Assembly: GCF_006491645.1 (NCBI RefSeq)
Contig: NZ_VDCZ01000001.1
Coordinates: 1 to 64,000, forward strand
Source of the DNA: Flavobacterium profundi
Lineage (GTDB): Bacteria; Bacteroidota; Bacteroidia; Flavobacteriales; Flavobacteriaceae
Direction of reading: 5' to 3'
DNA: 64,000 bases
In this document: one piece after another, positions 14,739-22,817 of the stretch
Numbering within the stretch: the stretch's first letter is position 1
Layout of the letters: every line of letters starts with the position of its first letter
Notes under the pieces: model-generated
What the model was told of the DNA's origin: nothing
Seen by the model: only the letters and a program-made list of their open reading frames with translations
Databases searched by the model: none
Program-made: the position numbers and the translations under genes

Positions 14739-16313
14739 ATGAAAAAAATAGCATTTGTAATTGTATCATTCGTGATTCTAAGTTGTGCCCCAAAAATAAG
14801 TCCGTATTTTGAACAAAACCATTATATCAGAAATTATAGCATTCATATACAAAACGATTCTTTACAACTCTACTTCAAAACTCCTGCAGATATTTCCTAT
14901 GTAACCGATACAAAAGAATTAAAAAAGTGTATTCGCAATTCAAAAATTAAACTAACTGATCCTGTTTTAATTTATGGTAAAACCAATGATCCTCCTTACG
15001 AATATTTTGTAACGGTTTCAGAAAACAAACTTTCCAACTATTCCAAAGAGCTAGTCGTTTTTGATACTTTAGTAGAGAATCAAACCATTCGTTTCATTGG
15101 TAACGCACTTGAAAAAAATGCTAAAAAAACATTGGAAATCGATTTAAAAAATTGTTTTAAAAGCCTAGAAGTTGGACCTACATACAGAAAGCAAATTCAA
15201 ACCATTTTTGATATTGTACAAAAATACCAGCTTTCCAATAAATTTTATGCAGCTCTTCAAGAAATTAGTGATTTTCCCTCTTATGATAAACAAGAAGAAT
15301 GGTCAAAGCTTCAAATGCAATTGACTTTTTCTTCGTTCCTAGGAAAAAATAAACTTTATGATACGTATTTAAATCAACTCGAATCTAGATTTAAACCCAA
15401 CGATACTATTGTTAAAATAGTTAAAGAAAAATCGTTTTATAATGCGCAAGCTTTGGATACCATACTTCAAGAAGCCAAAAAACATCGCATTGTAATGATT
15501 AATGAAAATCATTTTTATCCAAATCATAGAATATTGGTTTCAGATGTATTGGAAAAACTGAAAGCCATTGGTTACAACTATTTGGCTTTGGAAGCGTTAA
15601 ACACTAAACAAGATAGCCTTTTAAATATACCTAACTCCTATCCTACTTTAGAAACTGGTTTTTATACTAGTGAACAAAATTTTTCAAATCTCATTCGAAA
15701 AGCAAAAGCATTAGGATTTCAATTTATCGCTTACGAAAATACCGATAACCATAAAAACCGTGAAGTTGGTCAAGCAGAAAACATTTACAACAAAAGCTTT
15801 TTAATCGACCCAAATGCTAAAGTTGTCGTTCTTGCAGGAATTGATCATATCTTAGAAAAACCAACTAGCCAAGGAAAAGAATGGATGGCTACTATCTTCA
15901 AGAATAAGTACAAAATTGATCCTCTAACCATCAGCCAAACTCATTTAAATGCTTACCGAAATCAAATAGAAGCTAACTATGGAATCATTAATAGCAACCA
16001 CTTTAAAGATACTCGATGGAATGCTGTGGATTACTTAGTATTAAATAACAATACAAAAGAACCAATTGAATTTCCTTTTAGTGCCTTTGAATACCAAAAT
16101 ACTACAAAGACTGATATTCAAATCGTTTTGTTCTTGGGAAATGAAATTAAAAACCCATACGATTTCAGTAAAAAAATTCCGTATTTTACAACAATAATTC
16201 CCTCAAGTAAAAAATTGAAAGTACCTTTAGACCGAAGTAAAGAAACCTTTTTATTGGCCTTTGACAAAAATGGAAACCAAGTGGATAAACAAATCATTTG
16301 TGCTAGAAATTAA
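14739..16313 (+). CDS. Lipoprotein with Tiki/ChaN/erythromycin-esterase-like domain
   Basis: 524 residues. Lipoprotein signal with VILSC (cysteine at about residue 16). After a beta-rich N-terminal half, the region from about 245 reads HRIVMINENHFYPNHRILV, YNYLALEAL, QFIAYENTD, NREVGQAENIY and VVVLAGIDHILEKP. This ordered set of E-N-H, E-A, E and H motifs is that of the TraB/Tiki/ChaN and erythromycin-esterase-like superfamily, usually metal-dependent or haem-associated. Membrane attachment points to the periplasmic face. The exact reaction cannot be told from sequence. The start is the ATG giving the signal peptide. Confidence 0.65.
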   Translation: MKKIAFVIVSFVILSCAPKISPYFEQNHYIRNYSIHIQNDSLQLYFKTPADISYVTDTKELKKCIRNSKIKLTDPVLIYGKTNDPPYEYFVTVSENKLSNYSKELVVFDTLVENQTIRFIGNALEKNAKKTLEIDLKNCFKSLEVGPTYRKQIQTIFDIVQKYQLSNKFYAALQEISDFPSYDKQEEWSKLQMQLTFSSFLGKNKLYDTYLNQLESRFKPNDTIVKIVKEKSFYNAQALDTILQEAKKHRIVMINENHFYPNHRILVSDVLEKLKAIGYNYLALEALNTKQDSLLNIPNSYPTLETGFYTSEQNFSNLIRKAKALGFQFIAYENTDNHKNREVGQAENIYNKSFLIDPNAKVVVLAGIDHILEKPTSQGKEWMATIFKNKYKIDPLTISQTHLNAYRNQIEANYGIINSNHFKDTRWNAVDYLVLNNNTKEPIEFPFSAFEYQNTTKTDIQIVLFLGNEIKNPYDFSKKIPYFTTIIPSSKKLKVPLDRSKETFLLAFDKNGNQVDKQIICARN

Positions 16314-16384
16314 TGAATAATACACTGAAAACAACTTCGTTTTATAAATAAAAATGTATTTTTAAAACAAATACAACGCAACTC

Positions 16385-17017
16385 ATGGACAAATACAAAG
16401 AAACCTATCAAACATGGAATAATATTGCAATGCTCTATCAAGATAAGTTTATGGATTTAGACATTTATAACGATACCTATGACTATATCTGTAATGCCAT
16501 TAAGAATCCTAAATCGAAACTTTTGGAAATAGGTTGTGGTCCGGGAAATATTACGAAATATTTGTTAACCAAAAGACCAGACTTTGCTATTTTTGGAATT
16601 GATATTGCTCCTAACATGATTGAATTGGCCAAACAAAACAATCCAACTGCAAAATTTGAAGTTATGGACACCAGAGCAATTTCTACTCTTGAAGAAAAGT
16701 TTGATGGTATTGTTGTGGGGTTTTGCTTACCTTATTTGTCACCAAAAGATGCAACCGAACTTATAACTAATGCTTATAATTTATTAAACGAAAAGGGGTT
16801 ACTCTATTTCAGTTTTGTAGAAGGAGAACCTGAAAAATCAGAATTTAAAGTGGGAAGTGGTGGTCGTGTATTTTTTTATTATCATGATTTGGAAAATCTA
16901 AAAATTCAACTTAGCAACTCTAAATTTAATGAAATTACCGTTTTTAAAGTACCGTATAAAATTTCAGAAACCGAATTTGATATCCATACAGTTGTAACTG
17001 CTAAGAAGGAAATATAA
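16385..17017 (+). CDS. Class I SAM-dependent methyltransferase
   Basis: 210 residues. Motif I LLEIGCGPGNITKYLL (about residues 42-57) binds S-adenosylmethionine; the acidic post-I residue is in IFGIDIAPNMIELA, and motif II/III-like VVGFCLPYLS and LLNEKGLLYFSF follow. Small stand-alone methyltransferases of this type act on metabolites, lipids or proteins; the substrate is not visible. It lies 16 nt upstream of the DHFR-like gene, so the pair is probably one transcript. Confidence 0.8.
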   Translation: MDKYKETYQTWNNIAMLYQDKFMDLDIYNDTYDYICNAIKNPKSKLLEIGCGPGNITKYLLTKRPDFAIFGIDIAPNMIELAKQNNPTAKFEVMDTRAISTLEEKFDGIVVGFCLPYLSPKDATELITNAYNLLNEKGLLYFSFVEGEPEKSEFKVGSGGRVFFYYHDLENLKIQLSNSKFNEITVFKVPYKISETEFDIHTVVTAKKEI

Positions 17018-17033
17018 AAACCATACCGCATTT

Positions 17034-17585
17034 ATGAGGAAAATAATAGGAGCGCTTAATATGACTATCGATGGCATTTGTAATCATACTGCAGGAATTC
17101 CAGATGAAGCAATACATGAGCATTATACTGAACTATTACATCAAGGAGATGCTATTTTGTATGGAAGAAAAACCTATGAATTAATGACGTATTGGCAAAC
17201 TATCTTAGAAAATCCATCCGAAGAAAAATCTATGAATGAATTTGCACTGGCTATTGATACTATTCCAAAAATTGTTTTCTCCAATACACTTAAAGAAATC
17301 AATTGGAAAAGTGCTTCCTTAGCACAAAACAATTTAAAAGAAGAAGTCGTTGCGTTAAAAAATCAATCGGGAAAAGCTATTTTTGTTGGAAGTCGCAGTT
17401 TGATAATTGCACTTTTACAACTAAATTTAATTGACGAAATCCAACTTTGCATTCACCCAATGGTGGAAGGTAAAGGCTTATCCTTATTTGAAGATATCAG
17501 GGAACGTATGGTTTTTAATTTAGTAAAACACAAAACTTTTACAAATGAAGCTATTATTCTTTATTACCAACCTAAAAAACAATAA
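17034..17585 (+). CDS. Dihydrofolate-reductase-family (RibD C-terminal-like) protein
   Basis: 183 residues. Begins MRKIIGALNMTIDG, as in the YyaP/YwjB-like branch of the DHFR/RibD_C family, with AILYGRKTYELM, PKIVFSNTLKE, IFVGSRSLIIALLQLNLIDEIQLCIHPMVEGKG. These are NADPH-dependent reductase folds. It is not the housekeeping DHFR, which has different active-site sequence, and the real substrate is unknown. It follows the methyltransferase closely and faces the AraC-type gene on the other strand. Confidence 0.8.
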   Translation: MRKIIGALNMTIDGICNHTAGIPDEAIHEHYTELLHQGDAILYGRKTYELMTYWQTILENPSEEKSMNEFALAIDTIPKIVFSNTLKEINWKSASLAQNNLKEEVVALKNQSGKAIFVGSRSLIIALLQLNLIDEIQLCIHPMVEGKGLSLFEDIRERMVFNLVKHKTFTNEAIILYYQPKKQ

Positions 17586-17614
17586 ACCAAAATCAAACAA
17601 TAGTTTTTACTTTA

Positions 17615-18604
17615 TTATTTTTCAATAAAAGATGCATTTTTATTATAGCGTAACTTATACTCTACTGGCGATAAACCTGTTATCCGACAAAAAACGTCTC
17701 TAAAAGCTTTCGCATCGTTATAACCCACTTCATACATCACTTCGGTTACCGTTTTGGGATAATTTTCCAATTGTTTTTTAGCCGCTTCAATTTTAACTCT
17801 TTGTAGATAATCTAAAGGTGTAACACCTGTTGCTTTAATGAATCTTCGATCAAAATTTCTTCTTGTAATATGTAATTTTTCAGACAAATAAGCTATCGAT
17901 ATCTTTTCTTGAAAGTTTTGCTCTAAATACTCTTGAGCTTCCAAAACGGCTTCATCTTCATGTTCTTTTTGTCCGTTAAAAATTATAAATTCTGATTGCT
18001 GACTTCTATTCATATCTATTTGAAATATTTTGGAACACAATAAAGCGGTTTCTCTATCGTAGAATTTTTCAATTAAATACAAAATTAAGTTTAGAAAAGA
18101 ATACGCTCCTCCATTGGTATAAATACCATTTTCATCTGTTATCAATTGGTCTGGTTGCAAATTGATATTTGGAAAACGTTGCTTAAAAACAGCTGCTGCA
18201 GACCAATGCGTTGCACACATTTTCCCTTCTAACAACCCGGTTGCTGCTAATAAAAAAGCACCTGTACATATACTGGCAACTTCTGCACCTAAATGATATT
18301 GTTTGTTGATCCAATCTATAATTTCTTGATTTTCCTGTACTGCACTATCAAAATTATGATTCAAAGAAGGAATGATAATACAATTGGTCTTCTTAATTTC
18401 GGATAACTTTTTATGAGGTTGAACCGTAAATAAATCATCATAAAAACCTATTTTTTGGGAGGTTCCAACTAATTCTATTGTAAAAACGGCATTCCTTCCT
18501 TTAGCAGTAAAAATAGCATTGGCACGATTAAAAATCTTATACGATCCCACAATACTACTCAAATTGTTTTCTCCATTTGGAACCAATATCGTTAAATGCT
18601 TCAT
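17615..18604 (-). CDS. GlxA/FtrA-type AraC-family transcriptional regulator
   Basis: 329 residues from the ATG at 18604. Residues about 1-180 form a DJ-1/PfpI-like amidotransferase domain with the nucleophile elbow SICTGAFLLAATGLL; this part senses a ligand rather than being known as an enzyme. The C-terminal 100 residues are an AraC helix-turn-helix pair (LHITRRNFDRRFIKATGVTP and VTEVMYEVGYNDAKAFRDVF). The reading frame extends 10 codons further upstream without an ATG, but these overlap the promoter at 18619-18649, so the inner start is preferred. It may control the divergent SRPBCC genes at 18716 and 19299. Confidence 0.85.
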   Translation of the reverse strand: MKHLTILVPNGENNLSSIVGSYKIFNRANAIFTAKGRNAVFTIELVGTSQKIGFYDDLFTVQPHKKLSEIKKTNCIIIPSLNHNFDSAVQENQEIIDWINKQYHLGAEVASICTGAFLLAATGLLEGKMCATHWSAAAVFKQRFPNINLQPDQLITDENGIYTNGGAYSFLNLILYLIEKFYDRETALLCSKIFQIDMNRSQQSEFIIFNGQKEHEDEAVLEAQEYLEQNFQEKISIAYLSEKLHITRRNFDRRFIKATGVTPLDYLQRVKIEAAKKQLENYPKTVTEVMYEVGYNDAKAFRDVFCRITGLSPVEYKLRYNKNASFIEK

Positions 18605-18618
18605 GATATCTTTTCTTA

Positions 18619-18649
18619 CAAATATACAAAACACACTTGTCTAAATCAA
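18619..18649 (-). promoter_or_regulatory. Bacteroidetes-type promoter for the AraC-family gene
   Basis: On the minus strand, TTG (complement of CAA at 18647-18649), a 20-nt spacer and TATATTTG (complement of 18619-18626). This is an exact match to the flavobacterial TTG / TAnnTTTG pattern. The predicted transcript starts near 18613, giving a leader of about 10 nt before the ATG at 18604. Confidence 0.6.
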
Positions 18650-18715
18650 CCCGTTAATATGTCTATATTGCACTACTTTATTCTCTATTAGATTACAGAA
18701 ATTTGTAAAAAAAAG

Positions 18716-19294
18716 ATGAAATCTCACATTTTCAAACTTGTATTCGTTTTACAAACATTCTTATTTTATGGACAAAATCAATCTACAATTAAAAATCAAA
18801 ATCATATGAAATCATTCACAACAACCATAGAAGTAAATCAAAATCCTGAACAAGTATTTCAAACCATACAAGATTTTAGAGCGTGGTGGTCGATGGATAT
18901 TGAAGGTAAAACCAATGTTTTGAACGAAACTTTTTTCTATCATTACAAAGAGGTTCATTTGTGTAAAATTAAACTTATCGAACAAATTGCTAATAAAAAA
19001 CTAGTCTATCTAGTTACTGAAAATCAATTCAATTTTACCCAAAATCAAAGCGAATGGGTAAATACCAAACTTATTTTTGACATTGAATCACAAGGTTCAC
19101 AAACAAAAATAACGTTTACTCATGAAGGATTGGTTCCTACTTATGAATGTTATCAAGTTTGCGAAGATGCATGGACAAGTTATATTCAAGGCAGTTTGAA
19201 AAGTTTAATTACAACTGGAACTGGAAAACCAAATCCGAAAGAAGGAGGTTTAAATGCTGAATTAGTTGAAAAATGGGGACTTCCAAATAAATAA
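18716..19294 (+). CDS. SRPBCC/AHSA1-like protein with an N-terminal signal-like extension
   Basis: 192 residues. From residue 31 it is an ordinary SRPBCC (START/Bet v1-like) domain: FTTTIEVNQNPEQVFQTIQDFRAWWS, then KITFTHEGLVPTYECYQVCEDAW at the C-terminus. Such domains bind hydrophobic ligands and are normally cytoplasmic. The first 30 residues (FKLVFVLQTFLFYGQNQ) look like a cleavable signal peptide. An ATG at 18806 would give the domain without the extension, and which start is used is open. A paralogue follows 4 nt downstream. A divergent AraC-type regulator lies upstream. Confidence 0.75.
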   Translation: MKSHIFKLVFVLQTFLFYGQNQSTIKNQNHMKSFTTTIEVNQNPEQVFQTIQDFRAWWSMDIEGKTNVLNETFFYHYKEVHLCKIKLIEQIANKKLVYLVTENQFNFTQNQSEWVNTKLIFDIESQGSQTKITFTHEGLVPTYECYQVCEDAWTSYIQGSLKSLITTGTGKPNPKEGGLNAELVEKWGLPNK

Positions 19295-19298
19295 GAAT

Positions 19299-19727
19299 AT
19301 GAAACATACGAATTACAACTTTCGTTTTAGCAGTTCGAAATCGGCTGCGACTATTTTCAATATTCTTTTACATCCTGAAAAATGGTGGAAAGGATTATTT
19401 GCAGAAGAAATCACGGGAAAAAGCCAACAAATTGGAGACGAATTCTCCTTTCGAGCTGGAAACGGAGCTCATTTTTCAGTTCAAAAGTTAATTGATACTA
19501 TTCCAAACCAAAAAATTACTTGGTTGGTTACCCAAAGTCATTTATCATTTTTGGATCAAAAAGACGAATGGAATGAAACGCAAATTACTTTTGAATTAGA
19601 AGAAACTGAAGATCGAACTCTTGTTACTTTTACTCATAAGGGTCTTGTTCCTGAAATAGAGTGCTATAACCAATGTTCCAATGCTTGGTCGCAGTATCTA
19701 CAAAATTTAAAAGTTGCCTTAGATTAA
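19299..19727 (+). CDS. SRPBCC domain protein
   Basis: 142 residues from ATG 19299; a longer frame reading starts inside the previous gene and is not used. It is an SRPBCC fold: FRFSSSKSAATIFNILLHPEKWWKG, DEFSFRAGNGAHFSVQKLID, and ending VTFTHKGLVPEIECYNQCSNAWSQYL, closely parallel to the C-terminus of the upstream paralogue (FTHEGLVPTYECYQVCEDAW). The 4-nt spacing indicates one transcript and a tandem duplication. Ligand unknown. Confidence 0.8.
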   Translation: MKHTNYNFRFSSSKSAATIFNILLHPEKWWKGLFAEEITGKSQQIGDEFSFRAGNGAHFSVQKLIDTIPNQKITWLVTQSHLSFLDQKDEWNETQITFELEETEDRTLVTFTHKGLVPEIECYNQCSNAWSQYLQNLKVALD

Positions 19728-19735
19728 GCAAAATA

Positions 19736-19769
19736 TTGTAGTTTTTCCAATGTAATTCCGGTATATTTG
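19736..19769 (+). promoter_or_regulatory. Bacteroidetes-type promoter for the methyltransferase gene
   Basis: TTG at 19736-19738, a 23-nt spacer, TATATTTG at 19762-19769, about 50 nt before the ATG at 19820. The -7 element is exact; the spacing is at the long end of the flavobacterial range. Confidence 0.5.
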
Positions 19770-19819
19770 TTTTAGGTGTTTTTTGAAATAAAACTTAATT
19801 TCAATTTTCTAAAACCAAT

Positions 19820-20569
19820 ATGAAAGATAATTTTTCTTCTCAATCAGATCAATATGCAAAATACAGACCGAAATATCCTGCTGAACTTTTTGAATATCTG
19901 AATACATTAGTAATTAACAAAGAAAAAGCTTGGGATTGTGGAACTGGAAACGGTCAGGTAGCTCAAGAATTAGTAACCTCCTATACAACTGTTTATGCTA
20001 CCGATATTAGTCAATCACAAATTGATAATGCTTGGCCGTCAAAACAAATCATTTATTCGGTACAACCTGCTGAAAAAACAAATTTTAAAGACAACTTATT
20101 TGATTTAATCATTGTAGCACAAGCGATTCATTGGTTTGATTTTGAAAGATTTTATGCTGAAGTACAACGTACTGCAAAAGAAAAGGCAGTATTTGTGGCT
20201 TTAGGTTATGGTCGAATTACTATTTCAGAAGAAATCGATGCACTTATTTCTCATTTTTACACCGATGTAATTGGCGAATATTGGGACAACGAACGAAAAT
20301 ACATTGATGAAAATTACAAGACCATACCTTTCCCTTTTGACGAAATTGCAACGCCACATTTTACGAATACGCAACACTGGAGTTTGGAGCATCTTATTGG
20401 TTATTTGAATACTTGGTCTGCTGTAAAACACTACATGAAACAAAATCAGGTTAACCCAATACTTGAATTAGAAACAAAATTAGAAAAAATTTGGGGAACA
20501 GAAAAAATGAGAAAAGTTCATTTTCCCATACTTTTGCGTGTCGGTTATGTAAACCAAAAAAGTTTATAA
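19820..20569 (+). CDS. Class I SAM-dependent methyltransferase (trans-aconitate methyltransferase-like)
   Basis: 249 residues. The N-terminus FSSQSDQYAKYRPKYPAELFEYL is characteristic of this subgroup, followed by AWDCGTGNGQVAQEL (SAM motif I), VYATDISQSQI and LIIVAQAIHWFDFERFYAEVQR. The C-terminal half carries WSLEHLIGYLNTWSAVKHY. Related proteins methylate small carboxylic acids or are orphan enzymes. It has its own promoter-like element upstream and ends 1 nt before the next gene. Confidence 0.8.
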   Translation: MKDNFSSQSDQYAKYRPKYPAELFEYLNTLVINKEKAWDCGTGNGQVAQELVTSYTTVYATDISQSQIDNAWPSKQIIYSVQPAEKTNFKDNLFDLIIVAQAIHWFDFERFYAEVQRTAKEKAVFVALGYGRITISEEIDALISHFYTDVIGEYWDNERKYIDENYKTIPFPFDEIATPHFTNTQHWSLEHLIGYLNTWSAVKHYMKQNQVNPILELETKLEKIWGTEKMRKVHFPILLRVGYVNQKSL

Positions 20570-20570
20570 A

Positions 20571-21020
20571 ATGAAGCTATTTCCAGAAAAAGATATCAAT
20601 ATTCCCTTATCAGAAAATCATCATAACCTGATTGTAAACTTGAAAAAAAATACAATCGATAGTAAACAATTTACAGGGTATTGGGAAGATAAAACGTTTG
20701 TTGGTGAAATAGTAACCAATACATTTACCATTCAACTATCTAGTTTTTTTGGTAATTTTTGTATCATAAAAGGACAGATATATCCAAACAATTTAGCATT
20801 GCATCTTTTTACGGGTATGAAACTAAAAATATACTTTACGCTTTATTCAATAATGGTTGTACTCATATCAATTGACTTGCTAAATAGAAAAGAATTCGGT
20901 ACAATATTCGCATTTATATTTTTTTTGTTGCTATTTAGAGGCATTATAGAAATAGGATTTCGAGTTGCTTCACCTATAATTTTGAAAAAATTAGTCTACG
21001 TTTTGAGAAAGAAATCTTAA
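20571..21020 (+). CDS. Hypothetical membrane protein
   Basis: 149 residues. A soluble N-terminal 80 residues (TIDSKQFTGYWEDKTFVGEI) is followed by two hydrophobic segments (about 86-103 and 110-128) and a basic tail. No family recognised. It begins 1 nt after the methyltransferase stop, so translation is likely coupled. Confidence 0.6.
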   Translation: MKLFPEKDINIPLSENHHNLIVNLKKNTIDSKQFTGYWEDKTFVGEIVTNTFTIQLSSFFGNFCIIKGQIYPNNLALHLFTGMKLKIYFTLYSIMVVLISIDLLNRKEFGTIFAFIFFLLLFRGIIEIGFRVASPIILKKLVYVLRKKS

Positions 21021-21104
21021 TGTTACGTACAACCTCTTTTAATCTCAAAATCTTATATAAAAGAATAAAACAATCGTTATACAATATTATTGACTGTAAT
21101 CTTT

Positions 21105-21112
21105 TAACTTTG
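21105..21112 (+). promoter_or_regulatory. Promoter -7 element for the ABC ATPase gene
   Basis: TAACTTTG fits TAnnTTTG exactly and lies 24 nt before the ATG at 21137. The only TTG nearby (21090-21092) is too close for a standard -33 element, so only the -7 box is proposed. Confidence 0.45.
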
Positions 21113-21136
21113 TAACACAACATTTAGTCTCTTTTA

Positions 21137-21916
21137 ATGACATCTACTGTTTTACTTAGCGAAAATTTATCCATCGGTTATAAACATAAAAACGAATCTA
21201 AAACGATTATTGAAAGTTGTACCATCAATCTAGAAGCAGGTCAATTGGTAGCGCTCATTGGTGCCAATGGAATTGGTAAATCTACTCTATTAAAAACCCT
21301 AACAGGTATTATTCCTCCTTTAAAAGGAGAAATAGTATTACAAGGTAAACCATTAAAAAATTACAATCCCAACTTATTAGCGCAAGAATTAAGCATTGTT
21401 TTAACCGAACATTTGCCACCAAGTAATTTAACGGTTTATGAGATTGTGGCTCTTGGGAGACAACCTTATACCAATTGGTTAGGTACTTTAACCAATGAAG
21501 ACAAAGAAAAAATTGATCATGCCATTGCATTAACTGGAATAGGCAATTTTATAGATAAAAAACATTATGAAATAAGCGATGGTCAATTACAAAAAGCATT
21601 AATCACAAGAGCTTTAGCACAAGATACGGCTATCATTATTTTAGACGAACCTACCACACATCTCGATTTATTACATAAAGTTTCCTTAATAAAACTTTTA
21701 AAAAAACTAACTCAAGAAACGAATAAAACAATTCTATATTCTACACATGACATTGATTTAGCCATTCAATTGTGTGATGAAATGATTGTTTTAACACCTA
21801 ATAAGCTCGTAAAAGATCAGCCTTGTAATTTAATTGAACAAAATGTTTTTAACGAATTGTTTCAAAATGAAGCCATTACTTTCGATAAAACCATAGGCAA
21901 ATTTAAAATCGTTTAA
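21137..21916 (+). CDS. FecE/HmuV-like ABC transporter ATP-binding protein
   Basis: 259 residues. Walker A GANGIGKST (about 42-50), Q-loop region, signature ISDGQ instead of the usual LSGGQ (about residue 146), Walker B AIIILDEPTTHLD, and switch histidine in YSTHDIDLA. The layout is that of iron-siderophore, haem or B12 importers, whose ATPase energises a FecCD-type permease. Here no permease or binding-protein gene is adjacent: the flanking genes are a hypothetical membrane protein and a dienelactone hydrolase. The partner must be encoded elsewhere. The signature change I-S-D for L-S-G is tolerated in some relatives. Confidence 0.85.
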   Translation: MTSTVLLSENLSIGYKHKNESKTIIESCTINLEAGQLVALIGANGIGKSTLLKTLTGIIPPLKGEIVLQGKPLKNYNPNLLAQELSIVLTEHLPPSNLTVYEIVALGRQPYTNWLGTLTNEDKEKIDHAIALTGIGNFIDKKHYEISDGQLQKALITRALAQDTAIIILDEPTTHLDLLHKVSLIKLLKKLTQETNKTILYSTHDIDLAIQLCDEMIVLTPNKLVKDQPCNLIEQNVFNELFQNEAITFDKTIGKFKIV

Positions 21917-21989
21917 CTCTAAAATTATTTTCCCTATTTGGTAACCCAAATAACTAAAGTATTTAGTAATTTTATAAAAAAATTAATCC

Positions 21990-22754
21990 ATGAAAAAATA
22001 TATAGTTTTTGTAATTTCCCTTATTAGTTTCTCTATGAATGCTCAATTAAAATCAGTTGCCTATACTGATGGCGGTCAAAAATTAGAAGGCTTTTTTGCT
22101 AAAGCAACTACGGCTAACCCAAAAAACATCGGAGTTATCATCTTACCTGCTTGGATGGGTATCGATGCACATGCTAAAGAGTCTGCTGAAAATTTAGCTG
22201 CATTAGGGTATCATGCTTTTGTAGCAGATATTTATGGTGTAGGTAACACCCCTAGTAATACTACTGAAGCAGGAAAATTAGCTGGGTATTTTAAAAACAG
22301 TTATAAAGATTACCAAAAAAGAATTCAATTAGCTATTGATCAATTAGTAAAACAAGGTGCAAATCCTGATGAAATTGCAGTTATTGGGTATTGTTTTGGT
22401 GGAACAGGAGCTTTAGAAGCTGCAAGAGGGAATTTAAAAGTAAAAGGAGTAGTTTCTTTTCACGGTGGTTTAGGAAAAGATCCAATGCGTCAAACTGAAG
22501 CCATCACTCCAAAAGTATTAGTACTTCATGGAGCTGATGATCCATATGTACCTCAAAAAGAAGTATTAGCTTTTCAAGACGAAATGAAAATTGGAAAAGC
22601 AGTATGGCAAATGAATATCTATTCAAATGCGGTTCATGCATTTACGCACAAAGATTTAGACACTGATAATAGTAAAGGTGCAGCTTATAATGAATTAGCC
22701 GATAAAAGAAGTTGGCAAGCGATGCAAGATTTTTTTACAGAAATTTTCAATTAA
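21990..22754 (+). CDS. Dienelactone hydrolase family protein, exported
   Basis: 254 residues with an N-terminal signal-like segment (about 1-18, MKKYIVFVISLISFSMNAQ). Alpha/beta hydrolase of the DLH type: the nucleophile motif GYCFGGTGALEAA carries Cys in place of Ser (G-x-C-x-G, about residue 134), Asp is in VLHGADDPYVP, and His in NAVHAFTH. Members hydrolyse dienelactones or other small esters. A secreted form is common in Bacteroidetes. It is followed at once by a strong hairpin terminator shared with the convergent gene. Confidence 0.85.
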   Translation: MKKYIVFVISLISFSMNAQLKSVAYTDGGQKLEGFFAKATTANPKNIGVIILPAWMGIDAHAKESAENLAALGYHAFVADIYGVGNTPSNTTEAGKLAGYFKNSYKDYQKRIQLAIDQLVKQGANPDEIAVIGYCFGGTGALEAARGNLKVKGVVSFHGGLGKDPMRQTEAITPKVLVLHGADDPYVPQKEVLAFQDEMKIGKAVWQMNIYSNAVHAFTHKDLDTDNSKGAAYNELADKRSWQAMQDFFTEIFN

Positions 22755-22806
22755 TAGAAATACTAAAAAAGGTTCACAGTGGTGAACCTTTTTTAGTATT
22801 TCTATT
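22753..22806. terminator. Bidirectional terminator, perfect 25-bp inverted repeat
   Basis: Arms 22753-22777 and 22782-22806 are exact reverse complements with a 4-nt loop. The core GGTTCAC/GTGAACC is flanked by an A tract and a T tract, so it can terminate on either strand. It separates the convergent genes ending at 22754 and 22818 and overlaps the stop codon of the first. Confidence 0.9.
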
Positions 22807-22817
22807 TTTATACTTCA

